Part shown: positions 26,361 through 35,124 of the stretch, piece after piece
Numbering within the stretch: position 1 is the stretch's first letter
Layout: every line of letters starts with the position of its first letter
From: an uncultured Alphaproteobacteria bacterium
Lineage (GTDB): Bacteria; Pseudomonadota; Alphaproteobacteria; Thalassobaculales; Thalassobaculaceae
NCBI GenBank assembly: GCA_937776645.1
Contig: CALMRI010000007.1
Location: forward strand, 62,001 to 126,000
Length of the DNA stretch: 64,000 nucleotides
Direction: 5' to 3'
The notes under the pieces: model-generated
The model's database searches: none
Seen by the model: only the letters and a program-made list of their open reading frames with translations
Told to the model about the DNA's origin: nothing
Position numbers and translations under genes: made by a program

Positions 26361-27218
26361 TTACTCGATCGCGGTGAATAGACGCTTGCCGCCGATCCTG
26401 AAACCGTTGATCGCCGAGCGCCCCGCCACCGAGCGTAACCAGTCGATGAAGGCTTGCCCCTCGCGGGACTTCACATGGCCATGCCGCTTCTTGGAGATCA
26501 GGATGACGCCGTATTCGTTGCGCAATCTCGGGTCGCCTTCGACCAGCACCCTGAGGTCACGTTTATTGGCGAAGCTGAGCCAGGTGCTGCGATCGCTTAA
26601 CGCATAGGCGCCCATCGCCGCGCCGACATTTAAGGTCGCGCCCATCCCTGATCCGGTCTGGCGGTACCAGGTTCCCGACGCTGCGCTTGGATCGATGCCG
26701 CCCATCGCCCAAAACTCGACCTCGCGCTTGTGAGTGCCGCTATTGTCGCCGCGCGATACAAAGGCCGCCCCGACCCGCGCGATCATGACTAGGGCCTTGG
26801 CAGCGTCGGGCTCGCGCGCCGACCTGGCCGGGTCTGCGCTTGGACCGACGATGACGAAATCGTTGAACATGACCGGATAGCGCCGGACACCGAATCCCTC
26901 GGCAACGAACTTTTCCTCCGAGGCCTTGTGGTGGACCAGCAGCACATCGGCGTCACCGCTCCGCGCCAACCGGATAGCCGCCCCGGTCCCGACCGCGACC
27001 ACCCGAACCTCGATCCCGCTGGTCTCGGTGAATTTGGGCAGGATATGGCGGAACAGACCGGAGTTTTGCGTCGAGGTCGTCGAGGCGACGGTTATATAGG
27101 AAGGCTCGGCACCGGAGGACTGAGTCGAAAAGGCCGTCGCAGCGACGACTATCAACGCCGTTGCGATCAATCTGGCCGCTACGGCCCGTGCCAAGTCTAC
27201 CATCGGACCTAACAACAT
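26361..27218 (-). CDS. tupA: Tungstate ABC transporter, substrate-binding protein
   Basis: Periplasmic protein that captures tungstate (or molybdate) for the TupBC importer. From ATG 27218 it has 285 residues, with a signal peptide over roughly the first 35, then the family motif Ser-Thr-Thr-Ser-Thr-Gln-Asn-Ser-Gly-Leu, Gly-Asp-Ala-Asp-Val-Leu-Leu-Val-His, and Ser-Arg-Gly-Asp-Asn-Ser-Gly-Thr-His. These match TupA rather than ModA. The start overlaps the tupC stop by about ten bases. A longer frame to 27260 is possible but would overlap tupC further. It is the last gene of tupBCA. Confidence 0.88.
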   Translation of the reverse strand: MLLGPMVDLARAVAARLIATALIVVAATAFSTQSSGAEPSYITVASTTSTQNSGLFRHILPKFTETSGIEVRVVAVGTGAAIRLARSGDADVLLVHHKASEEKFVAEGFGVRRYPVMFNDFVIVGPSADPARSAREPDAAKALVMIARVGAAFVSRGDNSGTHKREVEFWAMGGIDPSAASGTWYRQTGSGMGATLNVGAAMGAYALSDRSTWLSFANKRDLRVLVEGDPRLRNEYGVILISKKRHGHVKSREGQAFIDWLRSVAGRSAINGFRIGGKRLFTAIE

Positions 27219-28048
27219 TGTTCCTCGCCTTCCTCGTAAACGGATCGCCGCCGCCACCACAGAAGTTTACCTTCAAGAAAGTCTCGGGCCAGATCGTTCT
27301 TGGGGCCATTGAAGAAGGCCGGCGCGGCGGCGCGTTCCTTGATCCGGCCACGATGGATGAAAATGATCTCGTCCGCCAGACGCTTGGCCTGGCCCAGGTC
27401 GTGGCTCGACATCACGATTTTCTTGCCACTGGTGACGGCCTGATCGATCAGGTCCTCCACCAGATGTGCCGATGCCGGGTCGAGGCTGGCGGTCGGTTCG
27501 TCGAGGAACAATATCTCGGGGTCCGGCGCCAGCGCCCGGGCCAACGCCAGCCGCTGCTGCTCGCCGAAGGACAACGCCTGCGCCTGGGTCGAGGCGTGGC
27601 GTCCAAGGCCGGTTTGCTGCAACAGTTCGGCGCAACGATCCGCCCGTTCGGCCCGGGTCACACCTCTGATCTTAAGCACGAAGTCGATATTTTCCCAGGC
27701 GGTCCGCCGCAGTAGCACCGGGCGTTGAAACACCATGGCTTGGCGCCTCTTGATCATGGCACCATCGTTGGCCGCCGGACCGTACCAGCGAACCTCGCCC
27801 TCATCGGGCTGAATCAATCCGTGACACAGCTTGAGGAACAAGGTCTTGCCAGCGCCGTTGGGACCGATGATGAAGGTCTTGGCCGGCTCGTCTGCGTTCT
27901 GGCCGCTCGCTCCACCCTCGATCCGACAATTGAGATCCTTGAGGACCCGTTTGCCATCCCTGACCAGCCCTACACCGGTCAATTCTAGCGGCAGAATGCC
28001 GAGCTCCAAGGAGGCTACTGGGGGATTGCTTGTCGGAAAAGTCTTCAT
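27209..28048 (-). CDS. tupC: Tungstate ABC transporter, ATP-binding protein
   Basis: A 279-residue ABC ATPase with Walker A Gly-Pro-Asn-Gly-Ala-Gly-Lys-Thr near residue 66, signature Leu-Ser-Phe-Gly-Glu-Gln-Gln-Arg, Walker B Ile-Leu-Phe-Leu-Asp-Glu-Pro, and the switch His in Ser-Ser-His-Asp-Leu. The Ser-Phe-Gly-Glu-Gln form of the signature departs from the common Ser-Gly-Gly. An insertion in the first 65 residues (Gly-Gly-Ala-Ser-Gly-Gln-Asn) separates the first strand from Walker A. It overlaps tupB upstream by four bases (ATGA) and tupA downstream. Confidence 0.9.
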   Translation of the reverse strand: MKTFPTSNPPVASLELGILPLELTGVGLVRDGKRVLKDLNCRIEGGASGQNADEPAKTFIIGPNGAGKTLFLKLCHGLIQPDEGEVRWYGPAANDGAMIKRRQAMVFQRPVLLRRTAWENIDFVLKIRGVTRAERADRCAELLQQTGLGRHASTQAQALSFGEQQRLALARALAPDPEILFLDEPTASLDPASAHLVEDLIDQAVTSGKKIVMSSHDLGQAKRLADEIIFIHRGRIKERAAAPAFFNGPKNDLARDFLEGKLLWWRRRSVYEEGEEQCC

Positions 28049-28752
28049 GACCGCCTCTCAGGCTCGCCGAAAGCAGTGAGGCCGTGGGCGAGGATATTCA
28101 AGGCCATCGAGATCATCAGCAGAATAAACCCCAGGCCGAGGGCCAGTGCCAGATCCCCCTTGCTCGCCTCAAGCGCGATCGCCGTCGTCATGACCCGGGT
28201 GACGTTGTCGATATTGCCGCCGACGATCATCACCGCACCGACCTCCGCGATCGCCCGGCCAAGGCCGACCAGGATTGCGGTGATCAACATGAACCGGCCA
28301 TCCCACAGCACTGCCGCCAGACATTGGGCAGGGGTAGCGGCGACGGATTGCAGAGTTTCGCGATATTCAAGCCAAAGCGAATGCAGCGTCTGACGGGTTA
28401 GTGAAACGATGATCGGCAGCACCAGGATGACCTGAGCGATTATCATCGCGGTGGGGGTGAACAGCAGATTGAGAACTCCGAACGGGCCGGAGCGCGACAA
28501 CACCACATAAACCATCAAGCCAACCACCACCGGGGGCAATCCCATCAAGGCATTGAACATTACGATCAGCGCCTGGCGCCCGGGAAACCGACTCAAGGCG
28601 ATCAGTCCCCCCAGCGGGATGCCAATCAGCGCGGCGATGCAAACAGCGGAAAGGCTGACCTTCAGCGACAATAGGATGATCCGGATCAGATCCTGGTCGC
28701 CGGACGCAACCAGCCTTAAGGCCGCTGTGAAGGCATCAAGAAACGCCTGCAT
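28045..28752 (-). CDS. tupB: Tungstate ABC transporter, permease
   Basis: A 235-residue inner-membrane permease with about five hydrophobic helices and the binding-protein-dependent motif around Gly-Leu-Gly-Arg-Ala-Ile-Ala-Glu-Val-Gly-Ala, which docks the ATPase. Together with TupA and TupC it forms the high-affinity tungstate uptake system, which would feed tungsten or molybdenum pterin enzymes. It is first in the operon, with four-base overlap into tupC. Repeat copy C lies upstream, between it and the NIPSNAP gene. Confidence 0.88.
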   Translation of the reverse strand: MQAFLDAFTAALRLVASGDQDLIRIILLSLKVSLSAVCIAALIGIPLGGLIALSRFPGRQALIVMFNALMGLPPVVVGLMVYVVLSRSGPFGVLNLLFTPTAMIIAQVILVLPIIVSLTRQTLHSLWLEYRETLQSVAATPAQCLAAVLWDGRFMLITAILVGLGRAIAEVGAVMIVGGNIDNVTRVMTTAIALEASKGDLALALGLGFILLMISMALNILAHGLTAFGEPERRS

Positions 28753-28830
28753 AGCTAGAACCGCCGCAGGCTGATAAGTGCCAAGAGGCCGAGTGGTAAG
28801 AAAACGTCAGCCATCATCGTCGTCAAGACT

Positions 28831-28900
28831 TGATTAGAGGGCGATTCACGATAGCGTTTTCATCGCTATGCGTTTTCGAATCCGAGACAGTCATAGAGCG
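28831..28900. repeat. Dispersed palindromic repeat, copy C
   Basis: The most diverged copy. It starts GATTAGAGGGCGATTCACG, has ATCGCTATGCG in the centre, and ends near ATAGAGCGCG, an inverse of the start. It lies between the tupB start and the NIPSNAP stop. Confidence 0.55.
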
Positions 28901-28911
28901 CGGGACACTCT

Positions 28912-29229
28912 TTAAGGTTTCGGTCCCCAAGGCGCATCAAACATTAACTTGTTCTCCTGCGATTGCAGCATCGGGCGCAGTTTAGCGGCGAAACCCATGA
29001 ACTCGTCATCGGCGAAAACCCGGGCCCAATGCGCCCTGCGGTCGGCGTCATCCTCAAAGCGCCAGAGATGGCTTAAGGTGTTCATCGCGCCGATATCACC
29101 GGTGAAATATCCGCATAGTTTGCCGGCATGCTTCTCCAGCGCTGGCCAGCCCTCGTCGCGATAAAGCGTGACGACATCAATCATCTTGCCAACCACGACG
29201 GTGTAGGTACGCATCTCGTATAGAGCCAT
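28912..29229 (-). CDS. NIPSNAP family protein
   Basis: A 105-residue protein with the NIPSNAP ferredoxin-like domain: an opening Met-Arg-Thr-Tyr-Thr strand, Tyr-Phe-Thr-Gly-Asp-Ile-Gly with Asn-Thr-Leu-Ser-His-Leu-Trp-Arg-Phe, and a closing Met-Leu-Gln-Ser-Gln-Glu-Asn-Lys-Leu-Met. The biochemical role of the family is unsettled; in catabolic regions such proteins are usually single small dimeric domains. No close operon partner is evident; the enolase-superfamily gene ends 139 bases further on the same strand. Confidence 0.88.
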   Translation of the reverse strand: MALYEMRTYTVVVGKMIDVVTLYRDEGWPALEKHAGKLCGYFTGDIGAMNTLSHLWRFEDDADRRAHWARVFADDEFMGFAAKLRPMLQSQENKLMFDAPWGPKP

Positions 29230-29367
29230 GACGGGTCTCCCTGCTTGCAGCGATTTCTAGGCAGTATGCTAACGTTATCATGAACCGGGGCGGCGGCGCG
29301 TGTTTGTCAAGATGCCCCAGCGTCCTGTAATCATCGGCTGAGCGTTACCAATTCTACGTGAAGCCAG

Positions 29368-30477
29368 CTAACGAAGCACCTCGACCGTTTTGGCCTTGAT
29401 CAGCTCGAAATCGATCTTTGCCCCCAACCCCGGCTCGCTCGGCGCGTGGATCATGCCGTCGGCATCGGGCTGCAAATCATCGATGATACCGTATTTCTGC
29501 GCTTCTGACGGTAACAACACCTCGAAATAGGTGGTGTTCTTGATCGCCAGGATGACGTGCAGATTAGCGTAGTTGTTGAGCGAGTTGCCACCGTGATGGA
29601 CCTCGTAATTCATCCCGAAAGCCTCGGCTAGGTGGGCTGTCTTGAGCAGCGCGGTGATCCCGCCCTTGACCGCCACATCGCCGCGCAGATAGTCGGTCGC
29701 TTTATTCAGGATCCAAGGCACGTAGTTGGTGAAGCCGCCCGGCGAATACTCCGTCGCCATCAGCGGTATCGACAGCTTTTCGCGCAGCTTGATGCAACCC
29801 ATCAGGTCGTCTTCAGCGAGCGGATCCTCGTACCAGAAAAAATTCAATTCCTCGATCGCCCGGCCGACCTTAATCGCATGGTCGTAGGTATAGCTCCAGG
29901 TCGAATCGAGCATGATGTCATAGTCATCGCCAACCGCCTGGCGTACTGCGCGGCATACCTCGATATCCTCGCGCCAAACCGCCGGCGGATGGATCTTATA
30001 GGCGGCCCAGCCGTCCTCCTTGTATTGCACGGCTTGGTCCACATAGGCTTGGCGCGACGGCAGCACGGCGGACGAGGCATAGGCCGGAATCGACCTGCGG
30101 AACCCGCCGAGCAGCTTGTAAAGCGGAAGCTCCGCCGCCTTGGCCGCAATATCGTATAGCGCGATGTCTACCGCGCCGATCGAGCGGATGGTGACTATCC
30201 GGTTGCGCTTCCACATCGCCTGATAGAGCCGCTCGCGATCCAACGGGTCCTGGCCCATCAGGATAGGCTTCAAGGAGCGGATCAGGCCCTTGCAATCAAC
30301 CTCGGCGCTGAACGTCGCCGACCCAAGGAAGGCATGGCCTTCGATCCCGTCATCGGTGCGGATGGTCAGCAAGCCAAGCGTGGTCTCGCCAACCTCGTTC
30401 GAGGAACCGGCGTGATACTTGGTCGCCGGAATGTCATTCCATTTGAACAGGGCGAGGCTGATATCATCGATCTTCAT
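29368..30477 (-). CDS. Mandelate racemase / muconate-lactonizing family (enolase superfamily)
   Basis: A 369-residue enolase-superfamily enzyme, which abstracts a proton next to a carboxylate using Mg2+. It has the N-terminal capping domain, Lys-x-His in Ala-Tyr-Lys-Ile-His-Pro near residue 162 as base region, the metal ligands Asp in Met-Leu-Asp-Ser-Thr and Glu in Tyr-Glu-Asp-Pro-Leu, and a third Glu in Ala-Thr-Glu-Tyr. A His-His-Gly-Gly near residue 300 suggests a His base as in mandelate racemase or acid-sugar dehydratases. The substrate is unknown. Confidence 0.87.
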   Translation of the reverse strand: MKIDDISLALFKWNDIPATKYHAGSSNEVGETTLGLLTIRTDDGIEGHAFLGSATFSAEVDCKGLIRSLKPILMGQDPLDRERLYQAMWKRNRIVTIRSIGAVDIALYDIAAKAAELPLYKLLGGFRRSIPAYASSAVLPSRQAYVDQAVQYKEDGWAAYKIHPPAVWREDIEVCRAVRQAVGDDYDIMLDSTWSYTYDHAIKVGRAIEELNFFWYEDPLAEDDLMGCIKLREKLSIPLMATEYSPGGFTNYVPWILNKATDYLRGDVAVKGGITALLKTAHLAEAFGMNYEVHHGGNSLNNYANLHVILAIKNTTYFEVLLPSEAQKYGIIDDLQPDADGMIHAPSEPGLGAKIDFELIKAKTVEVLR

Positions 30478-30604
30478 GGCGGGGCTCCCGGATGGTGCAG
30501 CTGAGATCTAATTTCGATCATCGTCGTTCCGGTGCGCCATCGGGTCTAGGCTAATTCGGGTGGCCCTGTCCGGTTATCGCGTTACCGATGCTGGCCCCAG
30601 TCTC

Positions 30605-31513
30605 TCAGCCGCCGGGCGACTGAGCAGAGTTCCGCTCGATGATGCCCATGCGACCGGATTGGAAATCCTCAAAGGCTGCCACAAGTTCATCCTGGGTATT
30701 CATCACGAACGGGCCATGGCGGGCGACGGGTTCGGCGATCGGCTCTCCGGCCAACAGCAAAAACCGTCCGCCGCTTTCTCCTGCCGGCCCGGAAACCCGA
30801 AGCCGCTCGCCGGTACTGAACAGCGCCATCTGGCCGTTCTGGACCGGCGCCTTGTCAACCCCAAAGCAAACTGCTCCGTCGAAAACATAGGCCGCAGCAT
30901 TGAAGCTGGGGTCGATATCGATTTCCGCCTCAGCGCTGGGTTGGACCCGCCAGTCCTGCAGCCAGATCGGCGTGTGGGTGCCGATTGCGGCGGCGACCCC
31001 AAAGGCCTTGCCGGCGACAACGGTCACCTCGATCAGGCCATCGGGACTAATCGCCTTGGGGATCTTCGCTGCTGGCAGATATTGGTATCCGGGTTCGGCG
31101 AATTTATTGGCCGAGGGGAGGTTGACCCAAATTTGAAAGCCGTGCGCCAAGCCACCGGACGCTTTGAAATTCGGGCCTGGAAGCTCGGAATGCACGATTC
31201 CGGCGCCGGCGGTCATCCATTGTACATCGCCGGCCCCAATCAACTGGGCCTTACCGGTCGAATCCTCGTGCAATTTTTCCCCCGACAGAATGTAGGAAAC
31301 TGTCTCGAAGCCGCGGTGCGGATGATCCGGGGCGCCGGTCGCCTGACCCGGCGCATAAGTCACTGGCCCGACCTCGTCGAGCATCAGGAACGGATCGACC
31401 TGGTCCAGACCCGTCGTCGGCATTGGGCGACGCACCACAAAGCCGGCGCCCTCGCGTTGTTGATGGGCGGTAACCACCCGGGCGATATGTCGGGGTGCTG
31501 GGGTATGGGTCAT
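30605..31513 (-). CDS. Pirin family protein
   Basis: A 302-residue bicupin. The N-terminal pirin motif is clear: Asp-His-Pro-His-Arg-Gly-Phe-Glu-Thr near residue 62 supplies two of the metal-binding His, with His-Ser-Glu near residue 107 adding His and Glu. The C-terminal cupin (about residues 180-290) matches the YhhW/pirin type. Some homologues are quercetin dioxygenases and some are redox-linked regulators, so the role cannot be set. Single gene on this strand. Confidence 0.9.
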   Translation of the reverse strand: MTHTPAPRHIARVVTAHQQREGAGFVVRRPMPTTGLDQVDPFLMLDEVGPVTYAPGQATGAPDHPHRGFETVSYILSGEKLHEDSTGKAQLIGAGDVQWMTAGAGIVHSELPGPNFKASGGLAHGFQIWVNLPSANKFAEPGYQYLPAAKIPKAISPDGLIEVTVVAGKAFGVAAAIGTHTPIWLQDWRVQPSAEAEIDIDPSFNAAAYVFDGAVCFGVDKAPVQNGQMALFSTGERLRVSGPAGESGGRFLLLAGEPIAEPVARHGPFVMNTQDELVAAFEDFQSGRMGIIERNSAQSPGG

Positions 31514-31607
31514 GGCTTTTCCTTTTCCCGCTCAAATCAGATTGCGCATCCGCGCCTACAGATCCGGCAGCAGGTCGGTTTCGAAGCAAGGGTTCTTGTT
31601 CAGCAGA

Positions 31608-32020
31608 TTACCCGACCGTCAGGATGGATGTGGCAGCGGTAGACGATTGGCTCGTGGTCAGGGTTTGCTTACGAGTCTTGCCCAGATAATAAGCCTGGGC
31701 GTACATGCCGGCCAGCATGGTCAACGCGACGTTCAGCAGATGCGCCCGTAGCCGTTCATGCCAGAGCAACGCATGTTCGGCACGCGGCGGCGCGTCACCA
31801 CCGCTCGCCAGCATGCCGGGATAGCAAAAACCCATTGGCATGATCGCCACTTTCTCGGGATCGAAGAATGTCGGTCTCGTGCACCTGGGTCCCCAGCGCC
31901 TGACCGATGGTCAATAATCGCGCGGCCGGATTGGCGACGGCCACCGGCCGGGGGTCTAGCGGCAAATGCGCGACGCAATGCCGGCAGGCGCGGATCTCAT
32001 TAAGCGGTGTCGAGGGTGTT
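31608..32020 (-). pseudogene. Uracil-DNA glycosylase family protein, broken
   Basis: Remnant of a UDG-superfamily repair enzyme. One frame (about 32010-31880) reads Ile-Arg-Ala-Cys-Arg-His-Cys, Leu-Pro-Leu, Arg-Leu-Leu-Thr-Ile-Gly-Gln-Ala and ends near Val-His-Glu-Thr. A second (31850-31608) reads Ile-Met-Pro-Met-Gly-Phe-Cys-Tyr-Pro-Gly and Leu-Thr-Met-Leu-Ala-Gly-Met-Tyr-Ala-Gln-Ala-Tyr-Tyr-Leu-Gly. The stretch that normally joins them is deleted. After Lys-Thr-Arg-Lys-Gln-Thr-Leu-Thr the tail is unrelated, so the end with the usual His-Pro-Ser motif is lost. Bases 32021-32216 hold nothing I recognise. Confidence 0.78.
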
Positions 32021-32216
32021 GGTCACAGGGCGTCCAGTAAACGGGGGTCCGGAATTTGGTGCCGGGTGGGCGAGAATGCAGGGCCCGAGCCGGCGGATAG
32101 AAGCCGGAACAGGCTATCGGCCAGCCGCCCGAAGCCGGGGCCGTCCTAATTCTTCGGCGAGGCGGTTGGTCAGTTCAGCTAAACCCCCGAGTGCGCATAG
32201 ATCCGTACGGAGGCGC

Positions 32217-32852
32217 TTAACGCGTCTGGGTGAAGTCACCGGTTTGGGCATCCATGGTCCATAGCGCACCTTCGGCGATGTCGAACCAGGCTCCGTGCAA
32301 CGAGAGTCTCTTTTTGTCCTCGAGAATTTTAACGCAGGGAAATGTGCGCAGATTGTCGATCGAATAGCGGATCGAGACGCGCTCAAGCGCCCTCTGCTGT
32401 TCTGAACTGGTCATCCAGCCTCCCGACGATATTGCGGCGGCTGCAGGCTTAAGAAGATCCATCCACTTGCCGATGAAATCACCTGGTGAGAGAGGTTCTT
32501 CGGTCGGATTCAACGCGGCTTCGATGCCACTGCAGCGGCCATGTCCCATGACGACGATGCTCTTAACCTTGAGGCTTTGGACCGCAAACTCTAGCGCGGC
32601 CGAGGTGGAGTGATAGGCGCCATCCGGTTCATAGGGCGGCACCAGGTTCGCGACGTTGCGCACGGCGAAGATCTCGCCTGGAGCGGAATCGAAGATGATT
32701 TCTGGAGCCGCGCGTGAATCGCAGCACGCTATCACCATGACCTCGGGCGTTTGGCCATGATCAGCCAGCCGTCGGTAGCGCTGCTGCTCATGGGAAAACC
32801 GCTCACCTCTGAAGACTCGGTAACCGTCCATCAACCGTTCGGGAAATTTCAT
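32217..32852 (-). CDS. Beta-class carbonic anhydrase
   Basis: Interconverts CO2 and bicarbonate with zinc. From ATG 32852 the protein has 211 residues. It has Cys-Cys-Asp-Ser-Arg near residue 46, with the zinc Cys and the Asp-Arg dyad, and His-Gly-Arg-Cys-Ser-Gly near residue 108 with the His and second Cys ligands. A longer frame to 33017 adds unconserved residues. It is divergent from the flavoprotein gene at 33053. Confidence 0.94.
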   Translation of the reverse strand: MKFPERLMDGYRVFRGERFSHEQQRYRRLADHGQTPEVMVIACCDSRAAPEIIFDSAPGEIFAVRNVANLVPPYEPDGAYHSTSAALEFAVQSLKVKSIVVMGHGRCSGIEAALNPTEEPLSPGDFIGKWMDLLKPAAAAISSGGWMTSSEQQRALERVSIRYSIDNLRTFPCVKILEDKKRLSLHGAWFDIAEGALWTMDAQTGDFTQTR

Positions 32853-33052
32853 TATCGTCCGCTGGTAAGTTTGACGTTGTATGAGTGAGAAATGGCTAGC
32901 CTGCAAGAAATCCGTAGCGAACAACAAACCGCGACAGGTAGGCGCATTGTACACAATCGTGCAAAATGCTAGATCACCCGCCGTCGCGACCTCCCTGGGA
33001 GATGTCACGCGACCCACAGACTTAGAGGCCCGGAACGAAGAAGGATGAGCTG

Positions 33053-34555
33053 ATGAAATACGATGTCGTGGTTGTCGGCGCCGGAAATGCTGCCATGTGC
33101 GCTGCTCTGGCGGCCGAGGAAAGTGGTGCCAAGGTATTGGTGCTGGAAACCGCGCCGGAACAGCTGGGCGGTGGCAACACCAGGTTCACCGCCGGCGCGA
33201 TCCGCACCGTTTATAATGGTGTCGATGATCTGCGCGAGCTGATGCCGGATCTGACCGACGCCGAGTGCGCGATCACCGATTTCGGTACCTATACCGAAGA
33301 TCAGTTCTTCGACGACATGTTCCGGGTGACTGAGTTTCGCACCGATCCCGAGCTGGTCGAGATTCTGGTAAAGAACAGCTTCGAGACCTTGAAATGGCTG
33401 AGCGGCAAGGGTGTCCGTTTTGCGCCAATCTGGGGCCGGCAAGCCTTTAAGATCGATGGGCGTTTCGTGTTTTGGGGTGGTCTCACCGTCGAGTCGGTCG
33501 GCGGCGGCCCCGGCCTGGTGGAAGCACAATGGAAATCGGCCCGCGACCGGGGAGTCGACATCTTGTTCGAGGCCCGCGCGCTCGACCTGCTCAGTGACGG
33601 CGCCAAGGTTCATGGTGTGAAGATCCGCCATGAAGGCAAGATCAAGGAAGTCTCTGCCAAGGCGGTGGTCCTGGCGGCTGGCGGCTTTCAGGCCAATACC
33701 GAATGGCGGACCCGTTATCTCGGCCCTGGTTGGGATCTGGCAAAGGTTCGCGGCACCCCCTACAATGTGGGCGACGGCATCCGCATGGCGACAGATGTTG
33801 GCGCCAGCACGGCCGGAAACTGGTCAGGCTGTCACGCGGTCGGTTGGGAGCGTAACGCGCCGGAATTCGGTGATCTGGCGGTCGGCGATGCCTTCCAGAA
33901 ACACAGCTATCCTTTCGGTATAATGGTCAACGCCACCGGTCGGCGCTTCGTCGACGAGGGGGCCGATTTCCGCAACTACACTTATGCTAAATATGGCCGA
34001 GTGGTGCTGAACCAGCCGAACCAGTTCGCCTGGCAGATCTTTGATCAGAAGGTGACCCATCTGCTGCGAGACGAGTATCGCATCCGCCAGGTGACAAAGG
34101 TGACCGCCAAGACGCTGGAGGAGCTGTCGACCAAGCTTGAGGGCGTCGACGCGGCGGCGTTCGTCGATGAGATGAAACAATGGAATGCAGCAGTGCAAAC
34201 CGAAGTGCCGTTCAATCCGAACATCAAGGATGGACGCAGCACCAATGGCCTCGATGTGGTCAAGTCGAATTGGGCCAACACCATCGATGAAGGGCCGTTC
34301 GAAGCCTACCAGATCACCTGCGGCATCACCTTCACCTTCGGCGGTGTGCGGATCGACGGTAACGCCCAGGTCCAGAGTACCGACTACAAGCCCATAAACG
34401 GCCTGTTCGGTGCTGGTGAGATGGTTGGCGGCATCTTCTTCTTCAACTACCCCGGTGGTAGTGGCCTGATCAACGGCGCGGTGTTCGGCAAGATCGCCGG
34501 GCATTCCGCCGGACGGGCGGCGATGGTTGGCCAGCGCTCGGCGGCAACGGAATAG
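33053..34555 (+). CDS. tcuA: FAD-dependent dehydrogenase, tricarballylate dehydrogenase (TcuA)-like
   Basis: A 500-residue flavoprotein of the fumarate-reductase/succinate-dehydrogenase superfamily. It has the N-terminal FAD motif Val-Val-Gly-Ala-Gly-Asn-Ala-Ala near residue 8, Gly-Gly-Gly-Asn-Thr-Arg-Phe near residue 40, a Val-Val-Leu-Ala-Ala-Gly-Gly-Phe segment near 205, and a C-terminal Gly-Glu-Met-Val-Gly-Gly with Tyr-Pro-Gly-Gly-Ser-Gly. The Gly-Asn-Ala-Ala and Gly-Gly-Asn-Thr pattern fits TcuA, which oxidises tricarballylate to cis-aconitate. No tcuB or tcuC lies beside it, so the substrate is tentative. Confidence 0.82.
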   Translation: MKYDVVVVGAGNAAMCAALAAEESGAKVLVLETAPEQLGGGNTRFTAGAIRTVYNGVDDLRELMPDLTDAECAITDFGTYTEDQFFDDMFRVTEFRTDPELVEILVKNSFETLKWLSGKGVRFAPIWGRQAFKIDGRFVFWGGLTVESVGGGPGLVEAQWKSARDRGVDILFEARALDLLSDGAKVHGVKIRHEGKIKEVSAKAVVLAAGGFQANTEWRTRYLGPGWDLAKVRGTPYNVGDGIRMATDVGASTAGNWSGCHAVGWERNAPEFGDLAVGDAFQKHSYPFGIMVNATGRRFVDEGADFRNYTYAKYGRVVLNQPNQFAWQIFDQKVTHLLRDEYRIRQVTKVTAKTLEELSTKLEGVDAAAFVDEMKQWNAAVQTEVPFNPNIKDGRSTNGLDVVKSNWANTIDEGPFEAYQITCGITFTFGGVRIDGNAQVQSTDYKPINGLFGAGEMVGGIFFFNYPGGSGLINGAVFGKIAGHSAGRAAMVGQRSAATE

Positions 34556-34572
34556 AGCCGTTTGCTTGGCCT

Positions 34573-34990
34573 TGGTGAAGCCGGTCCGGGTCAGTGCATC
34601 CGTGAAAACAAGGGCGTCCTGGCTGGAGATGAGCCGGATCCCGGTGCGCGAGGCGCTGCGCCGGCTTGAGGCGGATGGGTTGCTGACCCTCGCGCCCTAT
34701 CGAGGCATGGTGATCTTCGAACTCGATCATCAGACGGTAATGGAGCTGTATTTCATGCGCGAGTTGCTGAAAGGGACTGCCGCAGGACGGCGGCGCGGCG
34801 GGCCTCGGACGCGGAGGTCACGATCCTGAAGACATTGTGGAGAGCGAGCTTAGCGCTGTTGGCAATCCGCAAAAGATTGCCAGCTACAACAAGCATTTTC
34901 ACAGTGCGTTCTAGCGGGCGGTGCATAATTGCTATCTGTTGAAGACCCTAAACGTGCTTAGCGACGCGATGGCAGTAAAATCGGCCTGAT
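34573..34990 (+). pseudogene. GntR-family regulator (FadR type), broken
   Basis: Remnant of a GntR/FCD transcription regulator. The winged helix is partly kept (Ser-Arg-Ile-Pro-Val-Arg-Glu-Ala-Leu-Arg-Arg-Leu-Glu-Ala-Asp-Gly-Leu-Leu) and runs into the start of the ligand-binding domain (Glu-Leu-Tyr-Phe-Met-Arg-Glu-Leu-Leu-Lys-Gly). After about 34780 the frame shifts. A second frame gives Tyr-Asn-Lys-His-Phe-His, then TAG, then Ala-Val-His-Asn and Leu-Leu-Lys-Thr-Leu-Asn-Val-Leu-Ser-Asp-Ala-Met, and ends in the inverted repeat at 34971. The first helices and the last third of the protein are missing. It probably once controlled a neighbouring gene. Confidence 0.78.
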
Positions 34991-35033
34991 GGTCCTCGCC
35001 GATTGGCGTCATCATCAGGCCGATTTTACTGCC
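34971..35033. repeat. Perfect 21-bp inverted repeat with nested hairpin
   Basis: GGCAGTAAAATCGGCCTGATG at 34971-34991 (shown in full: 21 bases; the first 20 suffice) is matched exactly in reverse at 35013-35033, around a 21-base spacer that itself contains CGCC-GATT-GGCG. The left arm coincides with the last readable codons of the GntR remnant. The right arm ends 91 bases before the start of the luciferase-like monooxygenase at 35125. No T-run follows, so it is not a standard terminator. Confidence 0.8.
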
Positions 35034-35124
35034 CGCGCGTGCCCAGGAATTTTGAGTCACCGTTGGATTAGCCTAGAATTCCAACCAACAAGACAGGGTC
35101 GCCTGAGCCTGAGAGGACCGGTCA

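Noticed and set aside
32852-33017. A longer carbonic anhydrase start
   Set aside because: The extra 55 residues have no family match and fill the divergent promoter region; ATG 32852 fits the family.
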